This document shows positions 25,477 through 34,228 of a stretch of 64,000 nucleotides of DNA, one piece after another. Source of the stretch: JAAXGX01 sp965203565. Lineage in GTDB: Bacteria; Acidobacteriota; Vicinamibacteria; Vicinamibacterales; UBA8438. The notes under the pieces were generated by a model. The model had not been told where the DNA came from and searched no databases. It saw nothing but the letters and a program-made list of their open reading frames with translations. A program made the position numbers and the translations under genes. How positions within the stretch are numbered: position 1 is the stretch's first letter; every line of letters begins with the position of its first letter. Location of the stretch: the NCBI GenBank assembly GCA_965203565.1, contig OZ241896.1, forward strand, positions 3,038,001 to 3,102,000. The letters are read 5' to 3'.

Positions 25477-26202
25477 TTACCGGCAGATCGCGCCGAACCG
25501 GAAGCCGCGCGCGCGCAGCGCCGGCACGAGCCGCGCCGCCGCCTCGACGGCGTACCGCCGGTCGGCCCGCGGGTCTTCGTGGTGGCCGTCGTGCATCACG
25601 ACGATGTCGCCGTCGGACGCTCGCCGGGCCAGCCGCTCGGCCAGCGCCGCCGGGTCGGGACGGCGGTACCAGTTGAAGTCCCACAGCCCCAGGCCCCACC
25701 CGACCAGCGCATGGTCGATCCGGGCCAGCCCCTCGTACATCCGCCCGCTCCGCCAGCCGCCGTGCGGCCGGAACACGCGGCAGGGCCGGCGGCCGGCCAG
25801 GCGCTCGATCCGCTCCGCCTGCGCGGTCAGCGCCTGCGCCACTTCGTCCGGCGTCATCGTCATCAGCCGGCGGGTGTGCGTATGGAGGCCCACCGCGTGT
25901 CCCTCGTCGAACGCCCGCCGGACGATCGGGGCGGTCTCCCGGTTCAGGTGGCGGTCTATCACGAAGAACGTGGCGGCGGCCCGCTCCCGCCGCAGGACGT
26001 CGAGCAGATCGGGGGTCGCCGTCGGGTTCGGGCCGTCGTCGAACGTAAGATAGACGGCGGGCGCGTCCGGGCTCGCCGGCATGCGCCAGAGCGCCTCCGC
26101 CGGCGCGGCGGCGTCGAGCAGAAACGGGAACGGCGCCAGATGCGCCAGCGACAGCAGGCCGAAACCGGCCGCGACGAACAGGAAGAACATCGGGCGCAGC
26201 AT
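25477..26202 (-). CDS. Polysaccharide deacetylase (NodB domain), membrane-anchored
   Basis: 241-aa protein with an N-terminal hydrophobic segment (FFLFVAAGFGLLSLAHL), so probably exported and tethered. NodB motifs are present: motif 1 LTFDDGPNPTATP (catalytic and metal Asp), motif 2 VGLHTHTRR (metal His), motif 3 FRPHGGWRSG and motif 5 VVMHDGHHE. It deacetylates a surface glycan or peptidoglycan. It converges on glk with a 4-bp gap. Confidence 0.88.
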   Translation of the reverse strand: MLRPMFFLFVAAGFGLLSLAHLAPFPFLLDAAAPAEALWRMPASPDAPAVYLTFDDGPNPTATPDLLDVLRRERAAATFFVIDRHLNRETAPIVRRAFDEGHAVGLHTHTRRLMTMTPDEVAQALTAQAERIERLAGRRPCRVFRPHGGWRSGRMYEGLARIDHALVGWGLGLWDFNWYRRPDPAALAERLARRASDGDIVVMHDGHHEDPRADRRYAVEAAARLVPALRARGFRFGAICR

Positions 26203-26216
26203 AGCAGGAGGCCGAG

Positions 26217-27050
26217 ATGATGCGGATCGGGGGAAATCGCGGGCGCCGCCGCGCGGAACGGCCGCGGCCGCGGTGGAGGCTGACGGCGCACGTCCTGATC
26301 GCGATCGGCCTGACGACGCTCGGCATGATCGCCGCCTGCGCCAGCGGTCCGGCGGCGGAGCGGCCGCGCCCGGCCGAAACGGCGCCCGCTGCCGCCCAGG
26401 CCGCGCCCGGCCGGGCCGACAGGTCGGCCGAGCGGGAGCGGATGGTCGAGCGCCAGATCCGCGCGCGCGGCGTCCGGGACCCGCGAGTCCTCGAGGCGAT
26501 GCGCGCCGTCCCGCGCCACCGGTTCGTCCCGCCGCCGCTCCAGGACCGGGCGTACGACGCCGCGCCGCTGCCGATCGGCCTCCGTCAGACGATCTCGCAG
26601 CCGTACGTCGTCGCCTACATGACCGAGGCGCTCAAGCTGCCGCCCGACGCCGCCGTGCTGGAGATCGGGACCGGGTCGGGCTACCAGGCGGCGGTGCTCG
26701 CGGAGATCGCCCGCACGGTGCGCAGCATCGAGATAGTCCCGGAGCTGGCCGAGCGCTCCGCGCGCGTGCTGGCCGACCTGGGGTACGACAACGTCCGTCT
26801 CCGCACCGGCGACGGCTACCGCGGGTGGCCGGAGGCCGCGCCGTTCGACGGGATAATGGTCACCGCCGCGCCCGACCACGTCCCGCCCGCCCTGGTGGAG
26901 CAGCTTGCGGTCGGCGCGCGCCTGGTGATCCCGGTGGGACGGCTCGCGCAGGAGATCCGGATCGTGACGCGGACCGCCGACGGACCGGTCACCGAGCGGG
27001 CGCTCCCCGTGCGGTTCGTGCCGATGACCGGCGAAGCCGAACAGCGGTGA
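26217..27050 (+). CDS. pcm: Protein-L-isoaspartate O-methyltransferase, lipoprotein form
   Basis: 277-aa repair methyltransferase that methylates isoaspartyl residues with S-adenosylmethionine. The core starts near residue 70: VERQIRARGVRDPRVLEAMR, FVPPPLQDRAYDAAPLPIG, the SAM motif VLEIGTGSGYQAAVLAEI and VTAAPDHVPPALVEQL. Unlike the cytosolic enzyme it has an N-terminal extension with a hydrophobic segment ending GMIAACASG, a plausible lipobox. It is therefore probably periplasmic, as in several Acidobacteriota; where its methyl donor would come from is unclear. Confidence 0.9.
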   Translation: MMRIGGNRGRRRAERPRPRWRLTAHVLIAIGLTTLGMIAACASGPAAERPRPAETAPAAAQAAPGRADRSAERERMVERQIRARGVRDPRVLEAMRAVPRHRFVPPPLQDRAYDAAPLPIGLRQTISQPYVVAYMTEALKLPPDAAVLEIGTGSGYQAAVLAEIARTVRSIEIVPELAERSARVLADLGYDNVRLRTGDGYRGWPEAAPFDGIMVTAAPDHVPPALVEQLAVGARLVIPVGRLAQEIRIVTRTADGPVTERALPVRFVPMTGEAEQR

Positions 27051-27109
27051 GCGCCGGAACCGGAGGCGATGGAACAGGGGGCGCCGGAACAGGGGGGCGA
27101 TGCAGGCGG

Positions 27110-28225
27110 TCAGCTTGCGGGGGCGGCCGCGGGCGCCGGCGCCGAAGCCGGCGCGTCGGCGCTGCCGAAGCTGGCGATGGAGACCTGCGCGGCGGCCCGT
27201 TCCGCCACCTGCGCGAAGGCGCGCGCCGCCGGCGAGTCCGGCTCGGCGGTGACGATAGGCGCGCCGGCGTCGCCGCCGATCCGGATCGGCTCGTACAGCG
27301 GGATCTGTCCCAGCAGCGGCACGCCGAGCTCCTCGGCGACGGCCGCGCCCCCGCCCCGCCCGAAGACGTCGCTTTCGTGGCCGCAGCCGGGACAGGCGAA
27401 GTACGACATGTTCTCGATGACGCCGAGCGTCGGGACGTCGAGCTTCCGGTACATCCCGACCGCCCGCCGGCTGTCGGCGAGCGACACCGTCTGCGGCGTC
27501 GTCACCACGATGGCGCCCGAGACCGGCACGGTCTGGGTGAGGCTGAGCGCCACGTCGCCGGTGCCGGGCGGCATGTCGACCACGAGGTAGTCGAGCTCGC
27601 CCCACCGCACGTCCTGGAAGAACTGCCGCACCACGCCGTGCAGCATCGGGCCGCGCCAGATGATCGGCGCCGTCCCGTCGGCCAGGAACCCCATCGAGAC
27701 GACCTTCAGGCCGTGCTTCTCGGCCGGCGCGATCTTCTTCCCGTCGGTCGTCAGCTTCGCGTCGATCCCGAGCATGATCGGCAGGTTCGGGCCGTACACG
27801 TCGCCGTCGATCATCCCGACCCGTCCGCCGCAGCGCGCCAGCGCCACCGCCACGTTGACCGCGACGGTCGTCTTGCCGACCCCCCCCTTCCCCGCGCCGA
27901 TCGCGATCACGTTCCGGACCCCCGGAATCGGCGCGCGGCCGGGCGCGGCCGACGCCGCGGAGCGGACGCTGGCGGTCATCTCCACCTGGACGCCGGCGAC
28001 CCCCTCCAGCGCGGCCACCGCCGCCTGCGCCTGATCGCGCATCTGGTCCTTGACGGGGCAGGCCGGCGTGGTCAGCTCGAGGGTGAACGAGACCTCGCCC
28101 CCGGAAATCGTCAGGTCCTTGACGAAGCCGAGGCTGACGACGTCGCGGCCCAGATCGGGATCGGTGACCGCCTTGAGGGCGTCGAGGACGGCCGACTCGG
28201 TGAGGGCAGGCACGGGAACGGTCAC
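27110..28225 (-). CDS. mrp: Mrp/NBP35 family Fe-S cluster carrier ATPase (ApbC)
   Basis: 371-aa P-loop ATPase that carries Fe-S clusters to apoproteins. Residues about 5-90 form the MIP18/DUF59 domain (LDALKAVTDPDLGRDVVSLG; TTPACPVKDQM). The deviant Walker A is IAIGAGKGGVGKTTVAVN. The cluster-ligand CxxC is in YFACPGCGHE, and the Mrp signature is VVDMPPGTGDV. It ends in a low-complexity Ala/Pro tail. The GTG start (28225) overlaps the TGA of the DnaJ-like gene (GTGA), so the pair is coupled. Confidence 0.93.
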   Translation of the reverse strand: MTVPVPALTESAVLDALKAVTDPDLGRDVVSLGFVKDLTISGGEVSFTLELTTPACPVKDQMRDQAQAAVAALEGVAGVQVEMTASVRSAASAAPGRAPIPGVRNVIAIGAGKGGVGKTTVAVNVAVALARCGGRVGMIDGDVYGPNLPIMLGIDAKLTTDGKKIAPAEKHGLKVVSMGFLADGTAPIIWRGPMLHGVVRQFFQDVRWGELDYLVVDMPPGTGDVALSLTQTVPVSGAIVVTTPQTVSLADSRRAVGMYRKLDVPTLGVIENMSYFACPGCGHESDVFGRGGGAAVAEELGVPLLGQIPLYEPIRIGGDAGAPIVTAEPDSPAARAFAQVAERAAAQVSIASFGSADAPASAPAPAAAPAS

Positions 28226-28653
28226 GGAACGGCGATGCGGACCTCGACGCGCGTCTCGGGCGCGAACGGCGGCTGCACGCGGAACCGCAGCCGCGCGCCG
28301 TCGCGCACGCCCTGGGGGACGCGCAGGTCGAGCTGGTGGGAGAGCAGACCGCACCCGGCGCCGGCGCACAGCCCGCACGGCTCGCTCCACACCTCGCCCC
28401 GGCCGCCGCAGATCGGGCAGGTCTGCCGCACCGGCAGGTCGAGCGGCACGCGGGTCCCCTCCCCCGCCTCCTTCGGCGTCAGCGCCACCTCGGCGGTGTG
28501 GGTCGCCCCGCGCTCGTGGTCCGGCCCGAAGAACGCCCGGCGCATCCGCTCGACCGCCCCGTCGATCGCCGGAAAATCGACGACGACCTCGTCGGCCAGC
28601 CAGCCGCCGACGCCGCGGCTCTCCCGCTCCACCTGCGTGCACCGCACCGCCAT
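28222..28653 (-). CDS. Small DnaJ C-terminal-like zinc-finger protein
   Basis: 143-aa protein without a J-domain. A CPICGGRGEVWSEPCGLCAG segment matches one DnaJ-type CxxCxGxG zinc module, and the following HQLDLRVPQGVRDGARLRFR is like the substrate-binding beta domain of DnaJ. It may be a chaperone-like partner for Mrp, its cotranslated neighbour. The ATG at 28653 starts MAVRCTQVERES. Confidence 0.72.
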   Translation of the reverse strand: MAVRCTQVERESRGVGGWLADEVVVDFPAIDGAVERMRRAFFGPDHERGATHTAEVALTPKEAGEGTRVPLDLPVRQTCPICGGRGEVWSEPCGLCAGAGCGLLSHQLDLRVPQGVRDGARLRFRVQPPFAPETRVEVRIAVP

Positions 28654-28970
28654 CGCGGATGTACGATAGGTTCCGTCCCGGTCGTTGTCAAGACGGGGCG
28701 GAGGCGCGCAGGTCAACGTATACGTCCCTGCTCGTCGCGCATGACCGATCCGGTCGCGTTCCGACCTTCACGGAGTTGCAACGACCGGTAACGCCAACCT
28801 CATTTTCTCAGTATACTGTCACATTATTTCAGCAGCGCCACGCCGCATCATGACGGATAAAGGCATTAAAATTAGGTTTTACTGGCGTATTACTGCGCTT
28901 TCGCACGAGACCGAACCGCATAAAAATTTTACACTTGTTTTTGACATTTATGGTGTATATTATTGGCTCA
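28654..28970. promoter_or_regulatory. AT-rich intergenic region with MerR-type dyad
   Basis: No gene is seen in this 317-bp gap between divergent genes. From about 28790 it is markedly AT-rich compared with its surroundings. Just before the MerR gene there is TACAC (28930-28934), 18 bp of spacer, then GTGTA (28953-28957), with TTGACA at 28942 and TATATT at 28956. A dyad lying across the promoter is usual for MerR regulators, so this is a candidate autoregulatory site. Confidence 0.5.
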
Positions 28971-29387
28971 ATGACGTCGGACGACAGCGAGCGCTTCGCG
29001 ATGGACGAGTTGTGCGCCCTGGTGGATCTGCCCCGGCGCACGGTCCGCTACTACATCCAGGAAGGACTCATCGACCGGCCTGCCGGGGCCAAGCGGGGTG
29101 CTTACTACACCAGGCGCCACCTGGAGCAGTTGATGACGATCCGCACCTGGCGGCGCGCCGGCCTGAGCCTGGAGCAGATCCGCGAACGGGTCGCCGAACC
29201 CGGCGCCAGTTCTCCGCCGCCCCGGCCGCGGCGATCGGGCGACGTGGCGCTCTGCACGCACGTCACGCTCGCGCCGGGCGTCGAGTTGGTCATCGATCCG
29301 CGGCAGGCGGGCCTGAGCGCCGAAGCGGTGCGGACGCTCGTACGTCTAGCGACGTCCATCGTCAATCAACAGATGGAGGAGCCATGA
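28971..29387 (+). CDS. MerR-family transcriptional regulator
   Basis: 138-aa regulator. HTH: MDELCALVDLPRRTVRYYIQ then EGLIDRPAG, with wing GAYYTRRHLEQL and helices AGLSLEQIRERV. After residue 85 it carries a short beta-rich tail (DVALCTHVTLAPGVELVIDP) in place of a metal or drug-binding helix, so its signal is unknown. Its TGA overlaps the ATG of the next gene (ATGA), so it is cotranslated with the VIT/VWA protein. A shorter start was preferred over an upstream TTG because ATG 28971 lies just after the promoter dyad. Confidence 0.87.
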   Translation: MTSDDSERFAMDELCALVDLPRRTVRYYIQEGLIDRPAGAKRGAYYTRRHLEQLMTIRTWRRAGLSLEQIRERVAEPGASSPPPRPRRSGDVALCTHVTLAPGVELVIDPRQAGLSAEAVRTLVRLATSIVNQQMEEP

Positions 29388-31594
29388 CATCGATCCACTC
29401 AGAGAGCCTGGAAGTCATTCCAACTGAGGCCGCCACATTGGAGGACGTCGGCATCGACGCCGAGATCGACGACCTCATGGCCATCGTGAACGTGCGCCAG
29501 CGGTATCGCAATCGCGGCGGGACGCACGTCGAGGCGGTCTACACCTTCCCGTTGCCGCTGGAAGGAGTCCTGCTGGACTTTCAGGTCGAGTTGGGAGATC
29601 GGCGACTGTCCGGCTTCGTAGTCGAACGCTCCGCCGCCGCGCGGCTTTATGAGGACGCCGTCACCGACGGCGACGCAGCGGTGCTTCTCGAGCAGCCGCA
29701 GCCGGGGCTCTACACGGCGAGCGTGGGCAACCTCGCGCCGGGCGAGACGGCGACTGTCCGATTCCGCTATGGACTGCTGCTGCGCTGGAACGCCGACAGG
29801 GTCAGCCTCATGATGCCCACGACCATCGCGCCGCGGTACGGGGATCCGTCATCCGGGGGTCTGGCTCCGCATCAGGAGCCGGCGCACGCCATCGCCGCCG
29901 AACGGTCGTTCAGCGTGAAGGTTCTGGTGCGGGGCGTATTGTGGAACGCGTCCTGGGCATCGCCGTCGCATGAGGTCTCCGTCACGCCGGGAGTGCAGCA
30001 AACGATGATAGCGCTCGTCCGCCCGGCGTCCATGGACCGCGATCTCGTGCTGGAGGCGCATTCGACAGCGGCCTCTGCATCGCAGGCGCTGCTTGCCCGC
30101 GATGATGACGGCTGGGTAGTGCTGGCGAGCTTCCGCCCCGAGATTCCTGACCTGAACACGGAGCCGCAGCGCCGCAACGTCAAGATCGTAGTGGACTGCT
30201 CCGGATCGATGACCGGCGATTCCATCGCGCAGGTACGAATCGCGGGCGAGCGCATCCTGGATGACCTGCGGCCGGTGGATCTGTTCGACTTCGTGGCGTT
30301 CGGCAGTGACCAGCGCATGCTGTTCGGCCGCGAGACGCCGGCGACGACCGCCAACGTGGCGCGGGCGCGGCGCTTCGTCCGCAGCCTCGACGCCGACATG
30401 GGCGGCACCGAGATGGAAGCGGCGCTGGCGGCTGCGTACGGCATCGCCGGCGAAGGCGGGATGCGGCGTGATCTACTTCTGATTACTGACGGTGAGGTGT
30501 GGAACGGCGACGCCGCGATAGAGAAGGCGCGCGGCTCCGGTCACCGCATCTTCACGGTCGGCGTCGGCAGCAGCGTCGCCGAGCCGTTCGTCCGCGCCCT
30601 GGCAGTGGCGACCGGCGGCGCGTGCGAGCTGGTGGCGCCGCGCGCCGACATGGGCGAGCGCATTCACCGTCACTTCCAGCGCATCGTCGCCGCGCCAGTC
30701 CGGGCGGCGCGCCTGAGCTGGCCGGCGCCGGTGCAGCACATGGTCCCGGACCCGCCGCCGCCGCCGTTCCCCGGTGACACCATGCATCTGTTCGGGTCGT
30801 TCACGAAGCGGCCGCGCGGCGCCGTCGTGCTGGAAATGGAGCTGGCCGACGGGCGCACCGTCAGCCAGCGGATGGAGATCACCGCGGCGCCGGCCGAGAC
30901 CGCCGGCGCAAAGAGCCAGCCCGCGGCGCAGTCCAACCTGGCGCGCCTGGGCGCGGCACGGCGTCTCGCCACCGTTGATAACGACCAAGCGCAGGCGACG
31001 GCGCTCGCCGTCCGCTATCAGCTCATGAGCGAGTGGACCAACTACTTGGTGGTCCACGAACGGGAGGCGGCCGACAAGGCGACCGGGCTTCCCGACCTGG
31101 TCAAGGTCCCGCAGGTGCTGGCCGCCGGCTGGCACGGGATCGGAACCGTGCATGCTGCCGAAGCGCCCGTCTTCGAGAGACGGGCGGGTTACCAGAACGC
31201 GCCCTTGCCGAGCGGGCCGCAGGCCGGCGGTTCCCAGGGCGCCGCCTGGAGTTCGGCGGAATCTGGCCACGACCCGGCTGCCGCCACCCCGGCCGAGCTC
31301 GTTGCGGCACTGAACGAACGGCCGATGCCGCCGACGCCGACGTTCGACTATCTGGCCGCGCGACTCCCTGGCGAGGTCCGCGACAGGCTCGCGACCCTGA
31401 TCGACGGCGGAAAAGATCCGGAATCGGTCGTGCTCGTCTTCTTGCATCTGCTGTCCGAATCCGAGGCTGGATGCGCGCTCGATCGCCAGCGGCGCCGGTG
31501 GATACTCGCCGCCTACAAGAAGTTGTCGGTCGACGACGGAACGGTCGGCGCCGTTCGGCGAATCTGGGAATTCTGGACCGCCTGTCGTTCGTGA
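29384..31594 (+). CDS. VIT and von Willebrand A domain protein
   Basis: 736-aa cytosolic protein; no signal peptide. Residues about 1-130 are a VIT domain (VNVRQRYRNRGGTHVEAVYT, FPLPLEGVLLDFQ, ERSAAARLYEDAV, VGNLAPGETATV). A VWA domain follows at about 260-430 with a full MIDAS: DCSGSMTGDS, Thr in GGTEMEAAL and Asp in LITDGEVWN. The C-terminal 280 residues are unassigned, with a conserved block ALAVRYQLMSEWTNYLVVHE typical of inter-alpha-inhibitor-like bacterial proteins. It is in a two-gene operon with MerR. Role unknown; VWA proteins usually organise metal-dependent complexes. Confidence 0.88.
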   Translation: MTSIHSESLEVIPTEAATLEDVGIDAEIDDLMAIVNVRQRYRNRGGTHVEAVYTFPLPLEGVLLDFQVELGDRRLSGFVVERSAAARLYEDAVTDGDAAVLLEQPQPGLYTASVGNLAPGETATVRFRYGLLLRWNADRVSLMMPTTIAPRYGDPSSGGLAPHQEPAHAIAAERSFSVKVLVRGVLWNASWASPSHEVSVTPGVQQTMIALVRPASMDRDLVLEAHSTAASASQALLARDDDGWVVLASFRPEIPDLNTEPQRRNVKIVVDCSGSMTGDSIAQVRIAGERILDDLRPVDLFDFVAFGSDQRMLFGRETPATTANVARARRFVRSLDADMGGTEMEAALAAAYGIAGEGGMRRDLLLITDGEVWNGDAAIEKARGSGHRIFTVGVGSSVAEPFVRALAVATGGACELVAPRADMGERIHRHFQRIVAAPVRAARLSWPAPVQHMVPDPPPPPFPGDTMHLFGSFTKRPRGAVVLEMELADGRTVSQRMEITAAPAETAGAKSQPAAQSNLARLGAARRLATVDNDQAQATALAVRYQLMSEWTNYLVVHEREAADKATGLPDLVKVPQVLAAGWHGIGTVHAAEAPVFERRAGYQNAPLPSGPQAGGSQGAAWSSAESGHDPAAATPAELVAALNERPMPPTPTFDYLAARLPGEVRDRLATLIDGGKDPESVVLVFLHLLSESEAGCALDRQRRRWILAAYKKLSVDDGTVGAVRRIWEFWTACRS

Positions 31595-31709
31595 GTGCTC
31601 TTCATCCAAGGAGGCCATCGATTGACCGATTGACGAAAACTGAGGGGTCTCTTTTCACGTTGCCACAGGGGTCCCTTTTTCAGTCGCCATTTCCAGGCTT
31701 GCCGGCGCT

Positions 31710-32221
31710 CTATCGTGACTCGTGGTCGTTCGGGCGGGACGAGCGGTCCGATTCCGAAGCCCCGTCATCGTACTGAAGCCGGAGTTGCGGCGACGCGAAG
31801 TCGGCGCGCTTCCGCCGCCGCTCCTCTGCATCCTTGTGGCGCCCGTACACGAAGACGGCCACCAGGCTCGCGAGCGCACCGATGATCGCCGTCAGCCCGC
31901 TGGCGTCCCTTCCCAGGTAAATCAGCAGAGCACCGACGGCGATCGCGACCAGAACCAGAGCGAAAGCGAAAATCTTCCCCGGCGTTCGGCGGCGAGATTC
32001 TCCGTGATGACCCGGGATTCGAGCGCCCGTCGATGAGCCGCCTGTTCTTCGGCCATTGACACGATCCGCTCCGCGCAGCCGGGAAGTGCGGCCTCGTATT
32101 GCACCAAGGCCTGCGGTGGGGGAAGCGGCCCCTGAAAATGCTGAACGCTCTGAACGGAGAGCTCGACGGTCTCTTCGGCTGCCTTCTCCGGCTTGGCCGG
32201 TTCAGGCTTTTCGGCGGGCAT
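31710..32221 (-). pseudogene. DUF2335 membrane protein gene with a frameshift
   Basis: The first part (VQHFQGPLPPPQALVQYEAA; GCAERIVSMAEEQAAHRRAL) matches DUF2335 proteins. At a run of C near 31977-31980 the frame is lost. The other frame carries the expected two membrane helices (FALVLVAIAVGALLIYLG; GLTAIIGALASLVAVFVYG) and ends at 31710. Joined, the parts give a normal DUF2335 protein of about 170 aa. Either a real mutation or a one-base sequencing error. Upstream it overlaps the small gene at 32202. Confidence 0.75.
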
Positions 32222-32444
32222 CCGGGGATGGCGCGTCTCGCGGCGTGGTGACCTTACGCTCCACAACCGTCATCGCGCCGGCGAGGTCCTGGCCGACCAT
32301 GCGCCAGTCGCTGTAGATCGCCCGCGCGTCGGCGATGGCCTCGTCGGAACTGTCGTTGTAGACGTCGAACCGGCCGGACAGGTCAAGCAGGCGGGCGACT
32401 CCCGTCAGGAACGACGGCATTGCGAAGAGGTAATCGGTTCGCAT
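32202..32444 (-). CDS. Small conserved protein paired with DUF2335
   Basis: 80-aa protein beginning MRTDYLFAMPSFLTGVARLL, continuing DLSGRFDVYNDS and DARAIYSDWRMVGQDLAGAM. Similar small proteins of unknown function are found next to DUF2335 genes, and here it overlaps that gene by 20 bp. No known function. Confidence 0.62.
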   Translation of the reverse strand: MRTDYLFAMPSFLTGVARLLDLSGRFDVYNDSSDEAIADARAIYSDWRMVGQDLAGAMTVVERKVTTPRDAPSPDARRKA

Positions 32445-32598
32445 GAGGATCACCGAGAATCGTGTCTGGCGTCAGCGTCAGGCCATTCTACTGCACCTTG
32501 CATGGCATGCGGAGGGGACTTCCTGACGTCCGGCGCACCGGATCGACGGCGAGGGCAAAAGCCGGGCCGCGGACGAGGTCGTGCGCGGCGCCGTCACG

Positions 32599-33429
32599 CT
32601 ACTCGCGGGTGATGCCCGTGATCACGTAGCCGCCCGAGCGCTCGTCGCGGTCGAGCTCCAGCATGCCTCGGGCCTGCGCCTCTTCGAGCAGGTCGTTGAA
32701 CGACCCGAACCCGCACGACGACTCGTTGAAGCCGGGGCGGCGGCGCTTCAGCGTCTGCTTGATCATCGACCCCCACAGCTTCGCCCGGTCGCCGCGCTCG
32801 GCGTAGATCTCTTCGGCGGTCTCCACCACCAGATCGAGCCCCTTCTGGGCCGGGTCGTCCGGCGGGACCGGCGCCGGCGTCTTTCCGGCCGCCGCGTCCC
32901 CGGCCGGCGCGCCCCCCCGGCCCCGCGCCCGACTCCGCGGCCGCCGGCGGGACGGACGCCGCTCGGCCACCAGATCGTCGTAGAAGATGAACTCGTCGCA
33001 GTTGTTCATCAGCAGGTCGGACGTGGAGCTCTTGACGCCGACGCCGATCACCGACTTCGCGTTCTCGCGCAGCTTGCTCACCAGCGGCGAGAAGTCGGAG
33101 TCGCCCGACACGATGACGAACGTGTCGATGTGCTCCTTCGTGTAGCAGAGGTCGAGGGCGTCGACCACCATCCGGATGTCGGCCGAGTTCTTGCCCGACA
33201 GCCGCGCGTGGGGGATCTCGATCAGCTCGAACGCCGCCTCGTGCATCGTCGGCTTGTATTCCTTGTACCGGTCCCAGTCGCAGTACGCCTTCTTGGCCAC
33301 GATGCTCCCCTTGAGGAGCAGCCGCTCGACGATCGGCCGGACGTCGAGCTTCTTCAGCTTGGCGTCCCGGACGCCGAGCGCGATGTTCTCGAAATCGCAG
33401 AAAACCGCCAGGTTGCTGTCGCCGTTCAC
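32599..33429 (-). CDS. NYN-domain (PIN-like) protein with OST-HTH/LOTUS domain
   Basis: 276-aa putative RNase. The N-terminal NYN domain shows LAVFCDFENIALGV (catalytic Asp), SADIRMVVDALDL and TFVIVSGDSDFSPLVSKL, i.e. the acidic residues of a PIN-like nuclease. After a basic low-complexity linker (RRPSRRRPRSRARGRGG) comes a LOTUS/OST-HTH RNA-binding domain (AKLWGSMIKQTLKRRRPGFN; FGSFNDLLEEAQARGMLEL). The GTG at 33429 has AAGGAGAG upstream. A mobile-element copy ends 13 bp before the start codon. Confidence 0.88.
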   Translation of the reverse strand: MNGDSNLAVFCDFENIALGVRDAKLKKLDVRPIVERLLLKGSIVAKKAYCDWDRYKEYKPTMHEAAFELIEIPHARLSGKNSADIRMVVDALDLCYTKEHIDTFVIVSGDSDFSPLVSKLRENAKSVIGVGVKSSTSDLLMNNCDEFIFYDDLVAERRPSRRRPRSRARGRGGAPAGDAAAGKTPAPVPPDDPAQKGLDLVVETAEEIYAERGDRAKLWGSMIKQTLKRRRPGFNESSCGFGSFNDLLEEAQARGMLELDRDERSGGYVITGITRE

Positions 33430-33442
33430 ACGCTCTCCTTCA

Positions 33443-33600
33443 CAGCCCGTGGCGGAGGTCCCCCCTGCATTCGAGCAGCGATGCATCCCGCCTGACGGCG
33501 TTGTTCGTCGGTTGCATATGCCCAATATGCGCCCTCCTCACGCCTTGTCAGCCGGGCGCCTCGCCGCTCTCGGCGCGACGCGGGGTTCCACCACGGGCTG
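33443..33600 (-). mobile_element. MITE-like inverted-repeat element, copy upstream of NYN gene
   Basis: Full 158-bp copy in reverse orientation to the others. Flanks are TTCA (33439-33442) and TTCG (33601-33604), a target duplication with one mismatch. It lies immediately before the ribosome-binding site of the NYN gene, so that gene's transcript must start in or read through the element. Confidence 0.9.
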
Positions 33601-33604
33601 TTCG

Positions 33605-33976
33605 ATCCCGGGGCGCTACTGGCGGATCCGGTTGACCTGCTCGTCATCTCGTCAGTCTCCGCGACAAACATCCTCATTTTAGGCGCAGCCTTCGGATGCG
33701 GCAATGCGCCGCGATTCCGATTGAGCGAGCATTGCGCCGCCTGCGCCGATTTTCTGAAACCGGATCGCCGAGAGCGGTCTCGCCGGCGTGCGGCGACGTG
33801 ACGGCCGGGAGCACGGGCCGGCCGGCGACTGCGCACTGCAACGTGAGTTGCCGGCCGCTTTCGCGCCGGCGGCTGCATCGGATCGCGGCTGGCGCGGGAT
33901 CAGCGGCCGCCACCGTATCGGCGCATCGTGCGGGCGAGTCAATCACGCGGCGGCAAGACCGGTATGATCGAACGCG
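33605..33976. other. Intergenic stretch without recognisable gene
   Basis: 372 bp beside the mobile element. Short readings exist on both strands but none has a ribosome site, family resemblance or plausible codon pattern. AATGCGCCGC and GCATTGCGCCG recur close together around 33703 and 33729. It may be eroded gene material. Confidence 0.5.
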
Positions 33977-34228
33977 ATGCCGCATCCAGGCTCCGCAGAG
34001 GCGAGACGGCGCGCGCGCGGATCGTGGCCGGTCCGGGTGTTTCGACTGGGCGAAGAGCCCGGCGACGACCTGAGCGGCGAAACGTCGCCCGAGGACCGCA
34101 TTGCAGCGATGTGGCCGCTCGCGGTCGACGCCTGGACCGCCGCCGGCCGGCGCCTCCCCACCTACTCGCGGGAGCGGATCCCGATGCGCGTCGTCCGCAG
34201 GCCGCGGCGCTCGAACGGTGAACCCTGA
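33977..34228 (+). CDS. Small protein paired with nucleotidyltransferase (possible antitoxin partner)
   Basis: 83-aa protein; core VRVFRLGEEPGDDLSGETSP followed by EDRIAAMWPLAVDAWTAAGR and a basic end. Small proteins of this type (R-L-G-x-E-P-x-D-D-L, M-W-P-L) commonly precede nucleotidyltransferase-fold genes. It overlaps the next gene by 11 bp, fitting a coupled two-gene unit such as a toxin-antitoxin pair. Function not shown. Confidence 0.62.
   Translation: MPHPGSAEARRRARGSWPVRVFRLGEEPGDDLSGETSPEDRIAAMWPLAVDAWTAAGRRLPTYSRERIPMRVVRRPRRSNGEP

Noticed and set aside
31642..31681. Two GGGGTC(T/C)C-TTTT motifs about 24 bp apart considered as an insertion-sequence end
   Set aside because: No inverted partner, no transposase and no target duplication visible.
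31960..32000. DUF2335 break considered as selenocysteine recoding or programmed frameshift
   Set aside because: No in-frame TGA at the break and no slippery heptamer or downstream pseudoknot that I can see; a simple indel is enough.
33605..33735. Plus-strand reading rich in Leu/Ile/Val after the element (LLVISSVSATNILILGAAF)
   Set aside because: No start with a ribosome site and it dissolves into Arg-rich sequence; likely chance or eroded DNA.
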